Under the pieces are notes generated by a model. That model searched no databases and was not told the origin of the DNA. It worked only from the letters and a program-made list of their open reading frames with translations. This document shows positions 53,037 through 61,408 of a DNA stretch of 64,000 nucleotides, piece by piece. Source of the DNA: Lachnospiraceae bacterium (GTDB lineage: Bacteria; Bacillota; Clostridia; Lachnospirales; Lachnospiraceae); assembly GCA_017461725.1 (NCBI GenBank), contig JAFTXG010000015.1:1-64000 (forward strand), in the 5' to 3' direction. The translations under genes and the position numbers were made by a program. The stretch's first letter is position 1. Every line of letters starts with the position of its first letter.

Positions 53037-54875
53037 TTACTCTACAGTCACGCTCTTGGCCAGATTTCTCGGCTTATCCACATCCAGTCCCTTCGCCACG
53101 CTGACATAGTATCCCATCAGCTGGAGTGGAATGATCGCCAGACTGGTGGCAAACCGCTCGTCGGTCCGGGGAATATACACCGTGAAGTCAGCGGTATCCT
53201 CGATGCTGTAATGGCCGTAGCTGGTCAAGCCCATCAGATAAGCACCGCGGCTCTTTACCTCAACCATATTGCTGAGAGTCTTCTCGTAAAGCTTCTGCTG
53301 GGTCACCACCCCGACAACAAGGGTGCCGTCCTCGATCAGGCTGATGGTTCCGTGCTTCAGCTCTCCGGCGGCGTAGGCCTCCGAATGGACGTAACTGATC
53401 TCCTTCATCTTCAGGCTGCCCTCCATGCTGATGGCATAGTCAATGCCTCTTCCGATGAAAAAAATATCCTTCGCATTGGCAAACTTGGCGGCAAACCACT
53501 GTATCCGCTCTTTGTCCTCCAGAAGCCTGGAGATTTTGTCAGGCAGCGTCATCAACTCTGCCGTCAGACGACTGTACTCCATCTCGTCGATCTCGCCGCG
53601 AACCCAGGCAAACTGAGCCGCCAGCAGATAGGAGGCAATCAGCTGGGTGCTGTAGGCCTTGGTCGTCGCCACCGCGATCTCCGGTCCCGCCAGGGTATAA
53701 AACACATTATCCGCCTCTCTGGCAATGGATGACCCCACCACATTGACGATGGCAAGGGTCTTTACGCCCTTTTCCTTCGCCTCACGGAGGGCCGCCAGAC
53801 TGTCCGCTGTCTCGCCGGACTGGCTGATCACGATCACCAGCCCGTTTTTGTCCAACAGCGGATTCCGGTACCGGAACTCGCTGGCCAGCTCCACGCGAAC
53901 CGGAATATGAGCCAGATCCTCGATCACATACTGGGCTGTCATCCCCACGTGATAGGCGGAACCACAGGCCACAATGGTAATCTGGCTGATATTCCTTATT
54001 TCTTCCTCACTGAGTCCCACCGCCGACAGGTCGATTTTGCCGTCCTTCACACAGGAATTTAATGTGTCCCGAACCGCTTTCGGCTGCTCATGGATCTCCT
54101 TCATCATGAAATGCTCAAACCCGGCCTTCTCTGCGGCCTCGGCATCCCACTTGATCTCCGTCAGCTCCTTCTCGATTTCCTCGCGGTCAATATTGTAAAA
54201 TGTGACATTCCCTTTTTCCAGGCGGGCGATCTCCAGATTGCCGATATAGTATACCTTTCTGGTATATTTCAGAATCGCCGGCACATCGGAGGCCACATAG
54301 GTCTCTCCATTCTCCACACCGATGATCATGGGACTGTCCTTGCGGGCCACATAAATCTCCCCGGGATAATCCCTGAACATCACCGCCAGCGCGTAGGAGC
54401 CGCGAACACGCATCATGGTGCGGGCCAGCGCGTCCACCGGACCAGCCTGATACTTTTTATAATAGTAGTCGATCAGCTTTACCGCCACCTCCGTGTCGGT
54501 CTGGGAGTAAAACCGATAACCGCTCTTGATCAGCTTCTCCCTCAGTTCCTGATAGTTTTCAATGATTCCGTTGTGCACAGCCACCACCGCCAGATCCTCG
54601 CTGACGTGGGGGTGTGCATTAGTCTCCGACGGCTCCCCGTGAGTCGCCCAGCGGGTGTGACCGATTCCGCAGCTGCCCCCAAGTGCCAAGCCATCATTCG
54701 TTTTCTCTGTCAGCGCCTTTAGACGTCCTTTGGCCTTGACGATCTCCGTCTCCTTCTCGCCGTCCCGCACGGCCAGACCGGCGGAGTCATATCCGCGGTA
54801 CTCAAGCTTGGAAAGACCGTCCAGCAAAATCGGAGCGGCCTGAGTGTTCCCGGTAAATCCAACAATTCCACACAT
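53037..54875 (-). CDS. glmS: Glucosamine-fructose-6-phosphate aminotransferase (isomerizing)
   Basis: A 612-residue enzyme that makes glucosamine 6-phosphate from fructose 6-phosphate and glutamine. MCGIVGFTG gives the nucleophilic Cys1 of the glutaminase domain; GIGHTRWATHGEPSETNAHPH is the family motif. Two SIS domains follow (VACGSAYHVGMTAQYV, ISQSGETADSLAALR) and the end is the conserved PRNLAKSVTVE. The start at 54875 is forced by Cys1. It begins peptidoglycan amino sugar synthesis. The leader is too short for a glmS ribozyme. Confidence 0.97.
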   Translation of the reverse strand: MCGIVGFTGNTQAAPILLDGLSKLEYRGYDSAGLAVRDGEKETEIVKAKGRLKALTEKTNDGLALGGSCGIGHTRWATHGEPSETNAHPHVSEDLAVVAVHNGIIENYQELREKLIKSGYRFYSQTDTEVAVKLIDYYYKKYQAGPVDALARTMMRVRGSYALAVMFRDYPGEIYVARKDSPMIIGVENGETYVASDVPAILKYTRKVYYIGNLEIARLEKGNVTFYNIDREEIEKELTEIKWDAEAAEKAGFEHFMMKEIHEQPKAVRDTLNSCVKDGKIDLSAVGLSEEEIRNISQITIVACGSAYHVGMTAQYVIEDLAHIPVRVELASEFRYRNPLLDKNGLVIVISQSGETADSLAALREAKEKGVKTLAIVNVVGSSIAREADNVFYTLAGPEIAVATTKAYSTQLIASYLLAAQFAWVRGEIDEMEYSRLTAELMTLPDKISRLLEDKERIQWFAAKFANAKDIFFIGRGIDYAISMEGSLKMKEISYVHSEAYAAGELKHGTISLIEDGTLVVGVVTQQKLYEKTLSNMVEVKSRGAYLMGLTSYGHYSIEDTADFTVYIPRTDERFATSLAIIPLQLMGYYVSVAKGLDVDKPRNLAKSVTVE

Positions 54876-54982
54876 AACATTAATTCCTTTCCCCTGATGC
54901 ATTCGCATGATTATGTCCGGTTGCCCGCTTATCCTTGGTATTTTTTTACCTTTAGTTTGTCTTTTGTTTACCTGACCACTCT

Positions 54983-55010
54983 ATTATACTGAATATCAGC
55001 CTATTTTCAA
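54983..55010 (-). promoter_or_regulatory. Promoter of glmS
   Basis: TTGAAA (55005-55010), a 16-bp spacer and TATAAT (54983-54988) on the minus strand, 108 bases before glmS. Confidence 0.7.
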
Positions 55011-55034
55011 GCAATTTTCTCTCCGCCAAAACTA

Positions 55035-55529
55035 TTATGGCATTTCCAGCAATCTACTCCATTCGTCACACAATTTTTCCAGACTCCACGCCGCATTGGC
55101 CGGGCTGGTGGACGGCAGCTTTACCGCCACACGCCCGGTTTGGGGAAACGCGTATTTCTGATACAACTCATAGGCTTTTCCTCCGTTGGCAAAAATTCGG
55201 ATATCCGGCACCTTACTTAACAGCTCGTCAAAATCATTCACCTTCACATTGCGGATGGAGCTGTCGCTGGAACCCATGATCTCGCAGGACTGAATCACAT
55301 CCCAAACCGCAATCCCATGGTTTAGCAGGAGTGCCTTTTTCTCCGGTATGCTCTGAGGGACCGCCTCACCGGTCAGTTGGGCCACCACCCGCCAGAATCG
55401 ATTCTGAGAATGACCGTAATAAAATCCCTGCTCTCTCGACTTTACCGACGGCAAGCTGCCCAGAATCAGTATACGTGAATGCTCGTCATAGACCGGTACA
55501 AACTCATGTGTGACTTTCTGGTATTCCAT
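55035..55529 (-). CDS. DNA-deoxyinosine glycosylase (UDG superfamily)
   Basis: A 164-residue repair enzyme. The uracil-DNA glycosylase superfamily fold is shown by ILILGSLPSVKSREQGFYYGHSQNRFW, GIAVWDVIQSCEIMGSSDSSI and the C-terminal KLPSTSPANAAW, where the last contains the DNA-contacting loop. The group removes hypoxanthine from DNA. Start at 55529 follows GAGGAAAAATC. It lies alone between glmS and a palindromic repeat. Confidence 0.88.
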   Translation of the reverse strand: MEYQKVTHEFVPVYDEHSRILILGSLPSVKSREQGFYYGHSQNRFWRVVAQLTGEAVPQSIPEKKALLLNHGIAVWDVIQSCEIMGSSDSSIRNVKVNDFDELLSKVPDIRIFANGGKAYELYQKYAFPQTGRVAVKLPSTSPANAAWSLEKLCDEWSRLLEMP

Positions 55530-55608
55530 GATTTTTCCTCTTATCATCTTTTCCTTTTTTATCTTCTATATGCTTCCGCTCTGATTTCTATCTCTAAAGA
55601 AAAACAGA

Positions 55609-55659
55609 GGGTTGCTGCAAAATAGCAAGCACATTGATCGCACTATTTTGCAGCAACCC
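55609..55659. repeat. Intergenic palindrome (GCAAAATAG family)
   Basis: Perfect 17-bp arms GGGTTGCTGCAAAATAG (55609-55625) and CTATTTTGCAGCAACCC (55643-55659) around a 17-base loop. The core GCAAAATAG returns in the outer arms of the element at 61.3 kb. It can work as a transcription stop between the HAD and glycosylase genes. Confidence 0.7.
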
Positions 55660-55681
55660 CCGGATTATCGTTCATTTATTA

Positions 55682-56455
55682 TCAGCCGGGAATACAACCC
55701 ACACCGTCCAGAATGATTCTCGGGCGATAAGGGAATGTGGCCACGGTCTCTCTGGTGCTCACACCGGACAATACCAGACAGGTGTCCAGACCGGTCTCGA
55801 TACCGGCGATCACGTCGGTGTCCATGCGGTCCCCGACCATGACAGTCTCCTCGGAATGTACACCCAGCAGGCGAAGGCCGGTGCGCATCATCAGCGGATT
55901 CGGCTTACCCACAAAGTAGGCGGACTTTCCGGTGGCCAGCTCGATGGGCGCCACCAGTGAACGGCAGGCGGGAAGAATGCCGCCCTCCTTGGGGCCGGTC
56001 AGGTCGGTGTTGGTACCGATCAGCTTAGCGCCCTTATTGACCAACTCAATGGCCTTCACAATGCGGTCATAGCTGTAATTGTCGCCCTCTCCGACCACCA
56101 CGTACTCGGGATCCACATCATTGATGGTAATGCCCTTGTCATAAAGTGCATTCAGCAAGCCGTGGGCACCGATGGCATAGACGCTGGCTCCCGGTGCCTG
56201 ATTGTGAATGAAGCTGGCGGTGGCCAGTGCGCTGGTGTAAAAATGGCTCTCATCCACATCCAGTCCCATGCGGGAAAGCTTCTGCTGAAGCTCCTTGGGG
56301 CTTCGCTCGCTGGAATTGGTCAGGAACAGAAAATTTTTGTTTTCTCTGTACAGCCAGTCCACAAACTCCTTCACTCCCGGCAGGATCTGATTGCCGTGGT
56401 AGATCACGCCGTCCATATCGCAGATAAACCCTTTTTTTGCTCTTAAACTTTCCAT
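55682..56455 (-). CDS. NagD-like HAD-IIA phosphatase
   Basis: A 257-residue HAD phosphatase with a C2A cap. GFICDMDGVIYHG holds the nucleophile; LFLTNSSERSPKEL is motif II; GKPNPLMMRTGLRLLG and MVGDRMDTDVIAGIETGLDTCLVLSG are motifs III and IV. The NagD group dephosphorylates sugar phosphates or nucleotides; the substrate is not defined by context. The start at 56455 is followed on the upstream side by the type I toxin-antitoxin locus. ATG is preceded by AAAAGGAGTATTT. Confidence 0.93.
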   Translation of the reverse strand: MESLRAKKGFICDMDGVIYHGNQILPGVKEFVDWLYRENKNFLFLTNSSERSPKELQQKLSRMGLDVDESHFYTSALATASFIHNQAPGASVYAIGAHGLLNALYDKGITINDVDPEYVVVGEGDNYSYDRIVKAIELVNKGAKLIGTNTDLTGPKEGGILPACRSLVAPIELATGKSAYFVGKPNPLMMRTGLRLLGVHSEETVMVGDRMDTDVIAGIETGLDTCLVLSGVSTRETVATFPYRPRIILDGVGCIPG

Positions 56456-56491
56456 AAATACTCCTTTTCACTTATACCTTCTGAAATAAAC

Positions 56492-56520
56492 TTTACATCA
56501 ACCGAAATCTGTGCTATATT
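56492..56520 (+). promoter_or_regulatory. Promoter of the antisense RNA of the type I toxin-antitoxin locus
   Basis: TTTACA (56492-56497), a 17-bp spacer and TATATT (56515-56520) on the plus strand, pointing towards the toxin's 3' end. Confidence 0.65.
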
Positions 56521-56528
56521 GTGGATGT

Positions 56529-56560
56529 GAAAAGAACAACCGCCCACAAGGTGGGTTGTC
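56529..56560 (-). terminator. Terminator of the toxin mRNA
   Basis: On the minus strand GACAACCCAC pairs with GTGGGCGGTTGT (56536-56560 region, two unpaired bases) and is followed by TCTTTTC (56529-56535). Confidence 0.6.
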
Positions 56561-56586
56561 CTCGCATATGGGTATAACATAGAATT

Positions 56587-56623
56587 ACCACCCCTCGCTC
56601 GGCAAAGTTTCGGGGTGGTTTTT
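56587..56623 (+). terminator. Terminator of the antisense RNA
   Basis: ACCACCCC (56587-56594) pairs with GGGGTGGT (56612-56619), followed by a T-run to 56623 on the plus strand only. It ends 15 bases before the toxin stop codon. Confidence 0.8.
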
Positions 56624-56637
56624 CTATGCTAAAAACA

Positions 56638-56724
56638 TTAGTGACAAATCAAATAAATGAACGTCAGCAATGCCAGAATAAACATTCCAAAAGACATCAA
56701 ATCTCTGAAATCGAATTTCTTCAT
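56638..56724 (-). CDS. Holin-like type I toxin peptide (28 aa)
   Basis: A 28-residue peptide with a charged N-terminus (MKKFDFRDLM) and one membrane span, SFGMFILALLTFIYLI. FGxFILALLTxI is the hallmark of the putative holin-like toxin family of Firmicutes, related to TxpA/BsrG-type peptides that insert in the membrane and damage the envelope. The frame is too short for usual gene callers. GGAGG lies 7 bases before the ATG but is buried in a hairpin. Its promoter (56792-56820), its terminator and a convergent antisense RNA complete a type I system. The sequence supports the family strongly; toxicity is inferred. Confidence 0.82.
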   Translation of the reverse strand: MKKFDFRDLMSFGMFILALLTFIYLICH

Positions 56725-56732
56725 CAGCACCA

Positions 56733-56756
56733 CCTCCATTCTATGTAGAATAGAGG
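56733..56756 (-). promoter_or_regulatory. Ribosome-site sequestering hairpin of the toxin mRNA
   Basis: On the minus strand CCTCTATTCTA (56746-56756) can pair with TAGAATGGAGG (56733-56743), 10 pairs plus one U-G. It places the whole GGAGG ribosome site in a stem. Such sequestration is typical of type I toxin mRNAs that need processing before translation. Confidence 0.7.
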
Positions 56757-56791
56757 CCAACCACCCTGTAACACGGTTGTTCATAGGTTAT

Positions 56792-56820
56792 ATTCTATAC
56801 CAAGATACCCCCTCTTGCAA
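56792..56820 (-). promoter_or_regulatory. Promoter of the toxin gene
   Basis: TTGCAA (56815-56820), a 17-bp spacer and TAGAAT (56792-56797) on the minus strand; the leader is about 60 bases. Confidence 0.7.
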
Positions 56821-56830
56821 GTACTTTTTG

Positions 56831-57853
56831 CTACAGCGGTTTCCCCGCCAGGATCTCCTCATAGTCTTTCAGATTTCTCTTCAGTAGCTCCGGTGTGTCC
56901 AGACCGTAGGGGCACTTGCTCTTACACTTTCCGCAGTTTAAGCACTCCTTGATCTTCATCATCTTCGCCTGCATGGCGGGCGTCTTCTGTGCGGCCTCCG
57001 GTGCGCGGCGGATCATCAGCGACATACGGGCACAGTTATTTATCTCGATGCCTGCGGGACAGGGCATGCAATATCCGCAGCCTCGGCAGAACTCGCCGAG
57101 AAGCTCGTTCCGGTCATGCTCAATCACCGCTGCCAGCTCATCATTCATCACCGGCGGATTATCTATATAGGAAAGGAACTCATCCAGCTCGTTTTCCCGC
57201 TGTACGCCCCAGATGGGCAGCACATTCTCGTGCTGTGCCTGGAATGCATACGCTGCCGCGGAATTGACGATCAGGCCTCCGGCCAGTGCCTTCATGGCCA
57301 CAAAGCCCATGTCAGCCGCCTTACATTTCTCCACCAGCTCCAGCTCTTTCTCTGTCGCCAGATAGCTGAAGGGGAACTGCAGCGTCTCGTAGAGACCGCT
57401 GTCGATGGCCTCATGAGCCACGGACAAGCGATGGTTCGTAATACCGATATGGCGAATCATTCCTTTCTCCTTCGCCTCCAGCATGGCATCGTAGATACCG
57501 CTCTCGTCGCCGGGCTTCGGGCAGAATGCCGGATTGTGGAACTGATAAACATCAATATAATCGGTCTTTAAGTTTTCCAGGGAGGTGTCCAGGTCCTTCC
57601 AGAATCCCTCCACCGTGGTCGCGCCGGTCTTGGTGGCAATCCGGATCCTGTCCCGCATCCCCTCGAAGGCCAGCCCCAGCTTTTTCTCGCTGTCGGTGTA
57701 CATCCGGGCCGTGTCAAAGTACGTTACTCCGTGATCATAGGCCTTGCGCAGCAGATGAACCGCCGCCTCGTCGCTGATGCGCTGGATCGGCAGGGCGCCG
57801 AATCCGTTTTTATTGGTCACGATCTCTGTCTTTCCAAGTCTGACTGTGTGCAT
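56831..57853 (-). CDS. Aldo/keto reductase with C-terminal 2[4Fe-4S] ferredoxin domain
   Basis: A 340-residue protein. Residues 1-265 are an aldo/keto reductase TIM barrel: NGFGALPIQRIS, then FDTARMYTDSEKKLG with the catalytic Asp and Tyr, and IRIATKTG with the Lys. The last 75 residues carry two cysteine sets, CRGCGYCMPCPAGI and CLNCGKCKSKCPYG, which ligate two [4Fe-4S] clusters. This fusion is common in anaerobic Firmicutes. Its substrate is unknown; the clusters suggest an electron route other than NADPH alone. ATG at 57853 is preceded by ACAGGAGGATACC. Confidence 0.93.
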   Translation of the reverse strand: MHTVRLGKTEIVTNKNGFGALPIQRISDEAAVHLLRKAYDHGVTYFDTARMYTDSEKKLGLAFEGMRDRIRIATKTGATTVEGFWKDLDTSLENLKTDYIDVYQFHNPAFCPKPGDESGIYDAMLEAKEKGMIRHIGITNHRLSVAHEAIDSGLYETLQFPFSYLATEKELELVEKCKAADMGFVAMKALAGGLIVNSAAAYAFQAQHENVLPIWGVQRENELDEFLSYIDNPPVMNDELAAVIEHDRNELLGEFCRGCGYCMPCPAGIEINNCARMSLMIRRAPEAAQKTPAMQAKMMKIKECLNCGKCKSKCPYGLDTPELLKRNLKDYEEILAGKPL

Positions 57854-57950
57854 GGTATCCTCCTGTCCTTACGCCGCAGACCGGCAGGCAAATCCCCTGC
57901 TCCTGTCCGCCGACAACGTTTAGAATATGTATATCATCTCCGTTTAGTTT

Positions 57951-58571
57951 TTATCGTCCTCCGTCGCGCTGCAACTTATCACCCAGATTTCCACCCATAG
58001 CGTCAGAGAATGCGGTCAACAGCTGCTCAGTTGCCGCTGCTGTGGTCACCATCAGCAGAATCACGTTTCCGCTGTTTACTACGGTAAGCTTCTCTGCCAC
58101 TACACCTTCCCACCTAACCAGATCAACACCGTCGAAAACGGCGTTCTTGACTGCCTCGACATCTGTCCCCTCCTCCACCTCGATCAGCGCGATAGAGTGT
58201 GCAACAGAGTCCATCATAGACTCGGAAACAACTGCGGACACGATTCCCTCAGCACCGATACCGATGGAATAAACACATGCACTGTTATCGGTCAGGTCAA
58301 CCTCCATGGACATGGTCATCACATCCTCAAGAGCAGGTGCGTTTGCATACATGATATCGATCACACTGTACAGTTCGTTATCAGCACTCTCTACAACAGA
58401 CTCCTCAACAATTGCCTCGGTAAGTGCCTGAGTGGGTGCCTCGGTGACTGCCTCGGTGACTGCCTCGGTGACTGCCTCAGTGATTGCCTCGGTGGGAGTC
58501 TCAGTTTTGCCACCACAAGCTGCCATTGAAACCATCATCATTGCTATCATCACGGCCAAAATCCTCTTCAT
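57951..58571 (-). CDS. DUF4358-type lipoprotein with Thr-Glu-Ala repeats
   Basis: A 206-residue exported lipoprotein. The lipobox is SMAAC (C19), followed by a linker of near-identical TEAV repeats (TEAITEAVTEAVTEAVTEA). The mature domain (YSVIDIMYANAPALEDVMTM through VNSGNVILLMVTT) fits the DUF4358 type, a family of unknown function in Lachnospiraceae surface loci. Start at 58571 follows GGAGGATTGTTAAAA. It is the last gene of the MBOAT/DHHW operon and has a sister at 61409-62056. Confidence 0.78.
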   Translation of the reverse strand: MKRILAVMIAMMMVSMAACGGKTETPTEAITEAVTEAVTEAVTEAPTQALTEAIVEESVVESADNELYSVIDIMYANAPALEDVMTMSMEVDLTDNSACVYSIGIGAEGIVSAVVSESMMDSVAHSIALIEVEEGTDVEAVKNAVFDGVDLVRWEGVVAEKLTVVNSGNVILLMVTTAAATEQLLTAFSDAMGGNLGDKLQRDGGR

Positions 58572-58711
58572 TTTTAACAATCCTCCATTATCTCCGATGC
58601 ACTGTATACAACAAAAGCTGACAACTGCAAAACATGGCACTTATCAGCTTGGTTAATTCAAGGTTCTTATTTAATTATAGCAAACCACTCTGCCTCTGTC
58701 AACGAAGCATA

Positions 58712-59833
58712 TTATTTCATCTCAGCACTCGCATTGAGCACGATGGTGCTGTAGAGGAACAATACATCCGCTTTCTCGAAGTCCACACCCATGAGAAGGA
58801 TCTGCGGCACCTGATAGCGGGTATCGACGACAGTAATCTTTGCGTAATCGTCAATCAGCAACGGGATGATACTGCGTCCGAAGGAATCGCGGAAGATCAC
58901 CAGCTCTTTGTCCGTCTTGGCATTGGGATTTTCGATGGTCAGCTTGGACACCTCTCCGCCGAGGAACATATCGTAAGCGTCCTTTCCGTGGGCCAGCTCC
59001 ATATCGTAAATAGCGCCGGGTCTGTTCTTCTCATAGTTGAACACGGTGACGTTTGCCATATTCTCGTTGGTGTAGTAGGTGATGGTCTCGGAAGCCAGCG
59101 GCTTGGGCGCACGTCCCGCGTAAACGCCGTAGAAAGGCACATCCAGCTCATTCTTGACGTAAACACTGTTGTGATCACCGCCCATACCATCAACCAGCAG
59201 CTTGGCAATGTCCAGCAGATACTCCTGATTCCAGTGGGTGTCCGACTTGTAGTAATCGCCAGCCTCAAGGCTGTCCTTGATATTGATATACTCTGCGAAA
59301 TCAACGCTGTCCAGCATCTTTTCGATGAACACGTCGTAGTCCATGGACAGGTATCCGTTCTGCTCGGAGAGCCAGTAACCCTTGTCGGGAATAATGGAAA
59401 TATAAGGCTTAATGCCCTTGTCCTTCAGGTACTGCTCGTAAACAAAGGTGATGCGGTCCGCCGCATGAGCGATGGAGCTCTCATCGATGGTCTCCTGCAT
59501 CTCCGCTGCAACGCCGTCGACAACATATACGCCGTCCTTGTCCTTCTGCAGGAACACATTGGCTCCCACCCAGGACTTAATCTTGCGGAACGCCTCGCGA
59601 AATGGAAAGTTATCGGGAGTATAGTTATCGTCAAACTGCTTCATAAAGCTGTCGCCGTACTCAAGGCCGTCCTTCATCACACTCTCCAGCGTGAGGGCAG
59701 GGAACCTGGCCGGCTCGCGGCGCTCGCTGTCCAGAAATGCCCCCTTGGGCAACAGAAGGAAAAGCACGCAGAAGCCAAAGACGATGATTGCCATGCTGAC
59801 ACAGACGACAATATTTTTAGATTTTGTACTCAT
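58712..59833 (-). CDS. DHHW/AlgX-like cell-surface glycan modification protein
   Basis: A 373-residue protein with one N-terminal membrane anchor (about 8-28) and an exported SGNH-like domain: ISIIPDKGYWLS, DTHWNQEYLLDIA (the DxHW motif) and VIFRDSFGRSIIPLL with the Ser-containing block. Members transfer or remove acyl groups on exopolysaccharide, with MBOAT proteins. The gene follows the MBOAT gene by 16 bases, which supports joint action. Glycan and acyl donor are unknown. Confidence 0.88.
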   Translation of the reverse strand: MSTKSKNIVVCVSMAIIVFGFCVLFLLLPKGAFLDSERREPARFPALTLESVMKDGLEYGDSFMKQFDDNYTPDNFPFREAFRKIKSWVGANVFLQKDKDGVYVVDGVAAEMQETIDESSIAHAADRITFVYEQYLKDKGIKPYISIIPDKGYWLSEQNGYLSMDYDVFIEKMLDSVDFAEYINIKDSLEAGDYYKSDTHWNQEYLLDIAKLLVDGMGGDHNSVYVKNELDVPFYGVYAGRAPKPLASETITYYTNENMANVTVFNYEKNRPGAIYDMELAHGKDAYDMFLGGEVSKLTIENPNAKTDKELVIFRDSFGRSIIPLLIDDYAKITVVDTRYQVPQILLMGVDFEKADVLFLYSTIVLNASAEMK

Positions 59834-59849
59834 TTCACTTTACCTCCTG

Positions 59850-61247
59850 TCAGAATCGGAAATACAAGAACGGATTGGAGGAGGAGTCAACCAGGAATGC
59901 GGTGACCACCACCAGCAGAACCACCAGCATAATGACCTCCAGTACGTTTGACACCTTGGCGGACTTTTCAGACTGGGAGAATCTGATCGCCAGCTTTTTG
60001 ATCAGCGGAGTGGACCCCACCAGCGCTGCGATCAGCAGAACCGCATAGCTGCGCAGGTAATATAACGTCTCGGCAGATGCAAAAGAGATACCGCCCGCGC
60101 CGAACAGACCGCCGATGTAGGTGAACGCCTCTCCCAATGTGGGGATCTGGAAGACGATAAAACTCACGATGACCGCCAGCAGGATATAGATGCGGCTGAA
60201 CACCTGACTCTTCTCCAGATATTTCAGCAGCCAGAACTTCTCAATCACAAGAAGCACGCCGAAGAACAGTCCCCAGAGGATAAAGTTCCATGCGGCTCCG
60301 TGCCAGAAACCGGTGAACAGCCAAACGGCGAAAATATTGATGAACCAGCGCCATTTGGGCACACGGTTGCCGCCCAGCGGGATGTAGAGATAGTCGCGGA
60401 ACCAGGAACCCAGCGACATATGCCAGCGGCGCCAGAACTCGGTGGCACTGCGGGAAATGAAGGGGTAATTGAAGTTCTCGAGGAAATGGAATCCAAATAT
60501 CTTTCCAAGGCCGATTGCCATGTCGGAATAGCCGGAAAAGTCAAAGTAAATGTACAGCGACGTGGAGATGCCGTACAGCCAGTAGAGCAGCACCGTCTTC
60601 TCGTCGGCGGCGTACATCAGCTCACTGAGATCATACATGGAGTTTGCGATAAGCACCTTTTTGGCGAGACCCAGGATAAACCGGCGAGTGCCCTCTCCCG
60701 CCTCGGTAATGCTGTGGGTACGCGTCTCCAGCTCGCGGGCAACATCACAATAGCGAACGATGGGACCTGCGATCAGCTGAGGAAACATGGCCACATACGC
60801 CGCGAGGTTGATGGGATTTTTCTGTGCCTTCTCGCCACGGTAGACGTCCACAACGTAACTGATGATCTGGAAGGTATAGAAGCTGATGCCGATGGGCAGC
60901 ACGATCTTCTGCAGCGGAACGGAAAGCCCCGTCACTTTATTGAAGTTATCAATAAAGAAATCGGTGTACTTGAAGTACAGCATAAAGGAGATGATCGTTG
61001 CCACTCCCAGCGACACAAACAGCTTTGCATTTTTTTTGCCGCGGAATTTTTCAATGAGCAGACCGAAAATGTATCCCAGCAGGATGGCGATCACCATAAA
61101 CAGTGCATACGTGACACCGCCCCAGGCGTAGAAAAACAGGCTGAATGCCAGCAGTACCGTATTTTTCAGTTTAAAAGGAACCGCAAAATACAGGATAAGC
61201 ATGGCGGGAATGAAAAAATATAAAAAGGATATACTCGAGAAAAGCAT
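59850..61247 (-). CDS. MBOAT-family O-acyltransferase (AlgI/DltB-like)
   Basis: A 465-residue polytopic inner-membrane protein with about 11 spans. LPIGISFYTFQIISYVVDVYRGE and FWRRWHMSLGSWFRDYLYIPLGGNR are MBOAT signatures; FWHGAAWNFILWGLFFG has the catalytic histidine. It moves acyl groups through the membrane for O-acylation of a surface polysaccharide together with the DHHW protein. The gene starts the DHHW-DUF4358 group; a nested palindrome separates it from the sigma/anti-sigma genes. Confidence 0.93.
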   Translation of the reverse strand: MLFSSISFLYFFIPAMLILYFAVPFKLKNTVLLAFSLFFYAWGGVTYALFMVIAILLGYIFGLLIEKFRGKKNAKLFVSLGVATIISFMLYFKYTDFFIDNFNKVTGLSVPLQKIVLPIGISFYTFQIISYVVDVYRGEKAQKNPINLAAYVAMFPQLIAGPIVRYCDVARELETRTHSITEAGEGTRRFILGLAKKVLIANSMYDLSELMYAADEKTVLLYWLYGISTSLYIYFDFSGYSDMAIGLGKIFGFHFLENFNYPFISRSATEFWRRWHMSLGSWFRDYLYIPLGGNRVPKWRWFINIFAVWLFTGFWHGAAWNFILWGLFFGVLLVIEKFWLLKYLEKSQVFSRIYILLAVIVSFIVFQIPTLGEAFTYIGGLFGAGGISFASAETLYYLRSYAVLLIAALVGSTPLIKKLAIRFSQSEKSAKVSNVLEVIMLVVLLVVVTAFLVDSSSNPFLYFRF

Positions 61248-61265
61248 AACAAACTCCTTGCTATC

Positions 61266-61375
61266 GCAAAATAGCGCCCATCATCTTTGCAGAAAAGACC
61301 ATCAAGAATAAACCCGAGAACCCTCTTTCGTTTATTTTTGATGGTCTTATTTACTCCGTGAATTTGCTATTTTGC
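61266..61375. repeat. Nested palindromic element
   Basis: Outer arms GCAAAATAGC (61266-61275) and GCTATTTTGC (61366-61375) enclose an inner palindrome (61295-61313 with 61330-61348, 18 of 19 pairs). The outer core matches the 55.6-kb repeat, and the inner core (AATAAACCCGAGAA, TCTTTCGTTTATTTT) matches the 18.1-kb repeat. The layout suggests that one repeat sits in the other. Confidence 0.65.
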
Positions 61376-61408
61376 AATATCTTACATGTAATGGTTCTTA
61401 CGTAAAAA

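Larger units (their letters stand above)
56527..56624 (+). ncRNA. Antisense RNA antitoxin (RatA-like arrangement)
   Basis: A transcript of about 98 bases is predicted from the promoter at 56492-56520 to the terminator at 56587-56623. It is complementary to the 3' untranslated part of the toxin mRNA, which runs the other way to about 56530. This convergent 3' overlap is the arrangement of txpA/ratA in Bacillus subtilis. Both RNAs can fold into the two shared hairpins. Expression is inferred from sequence only. Confidence 0.65.

Noticed and set aside
54876-55034. Possible glmS ribozyme in the glmS leader
   Set aside because: The leader after the promoter is only about 100 bases and lacks the conserved ribozyme core and cleavage-site pairing.
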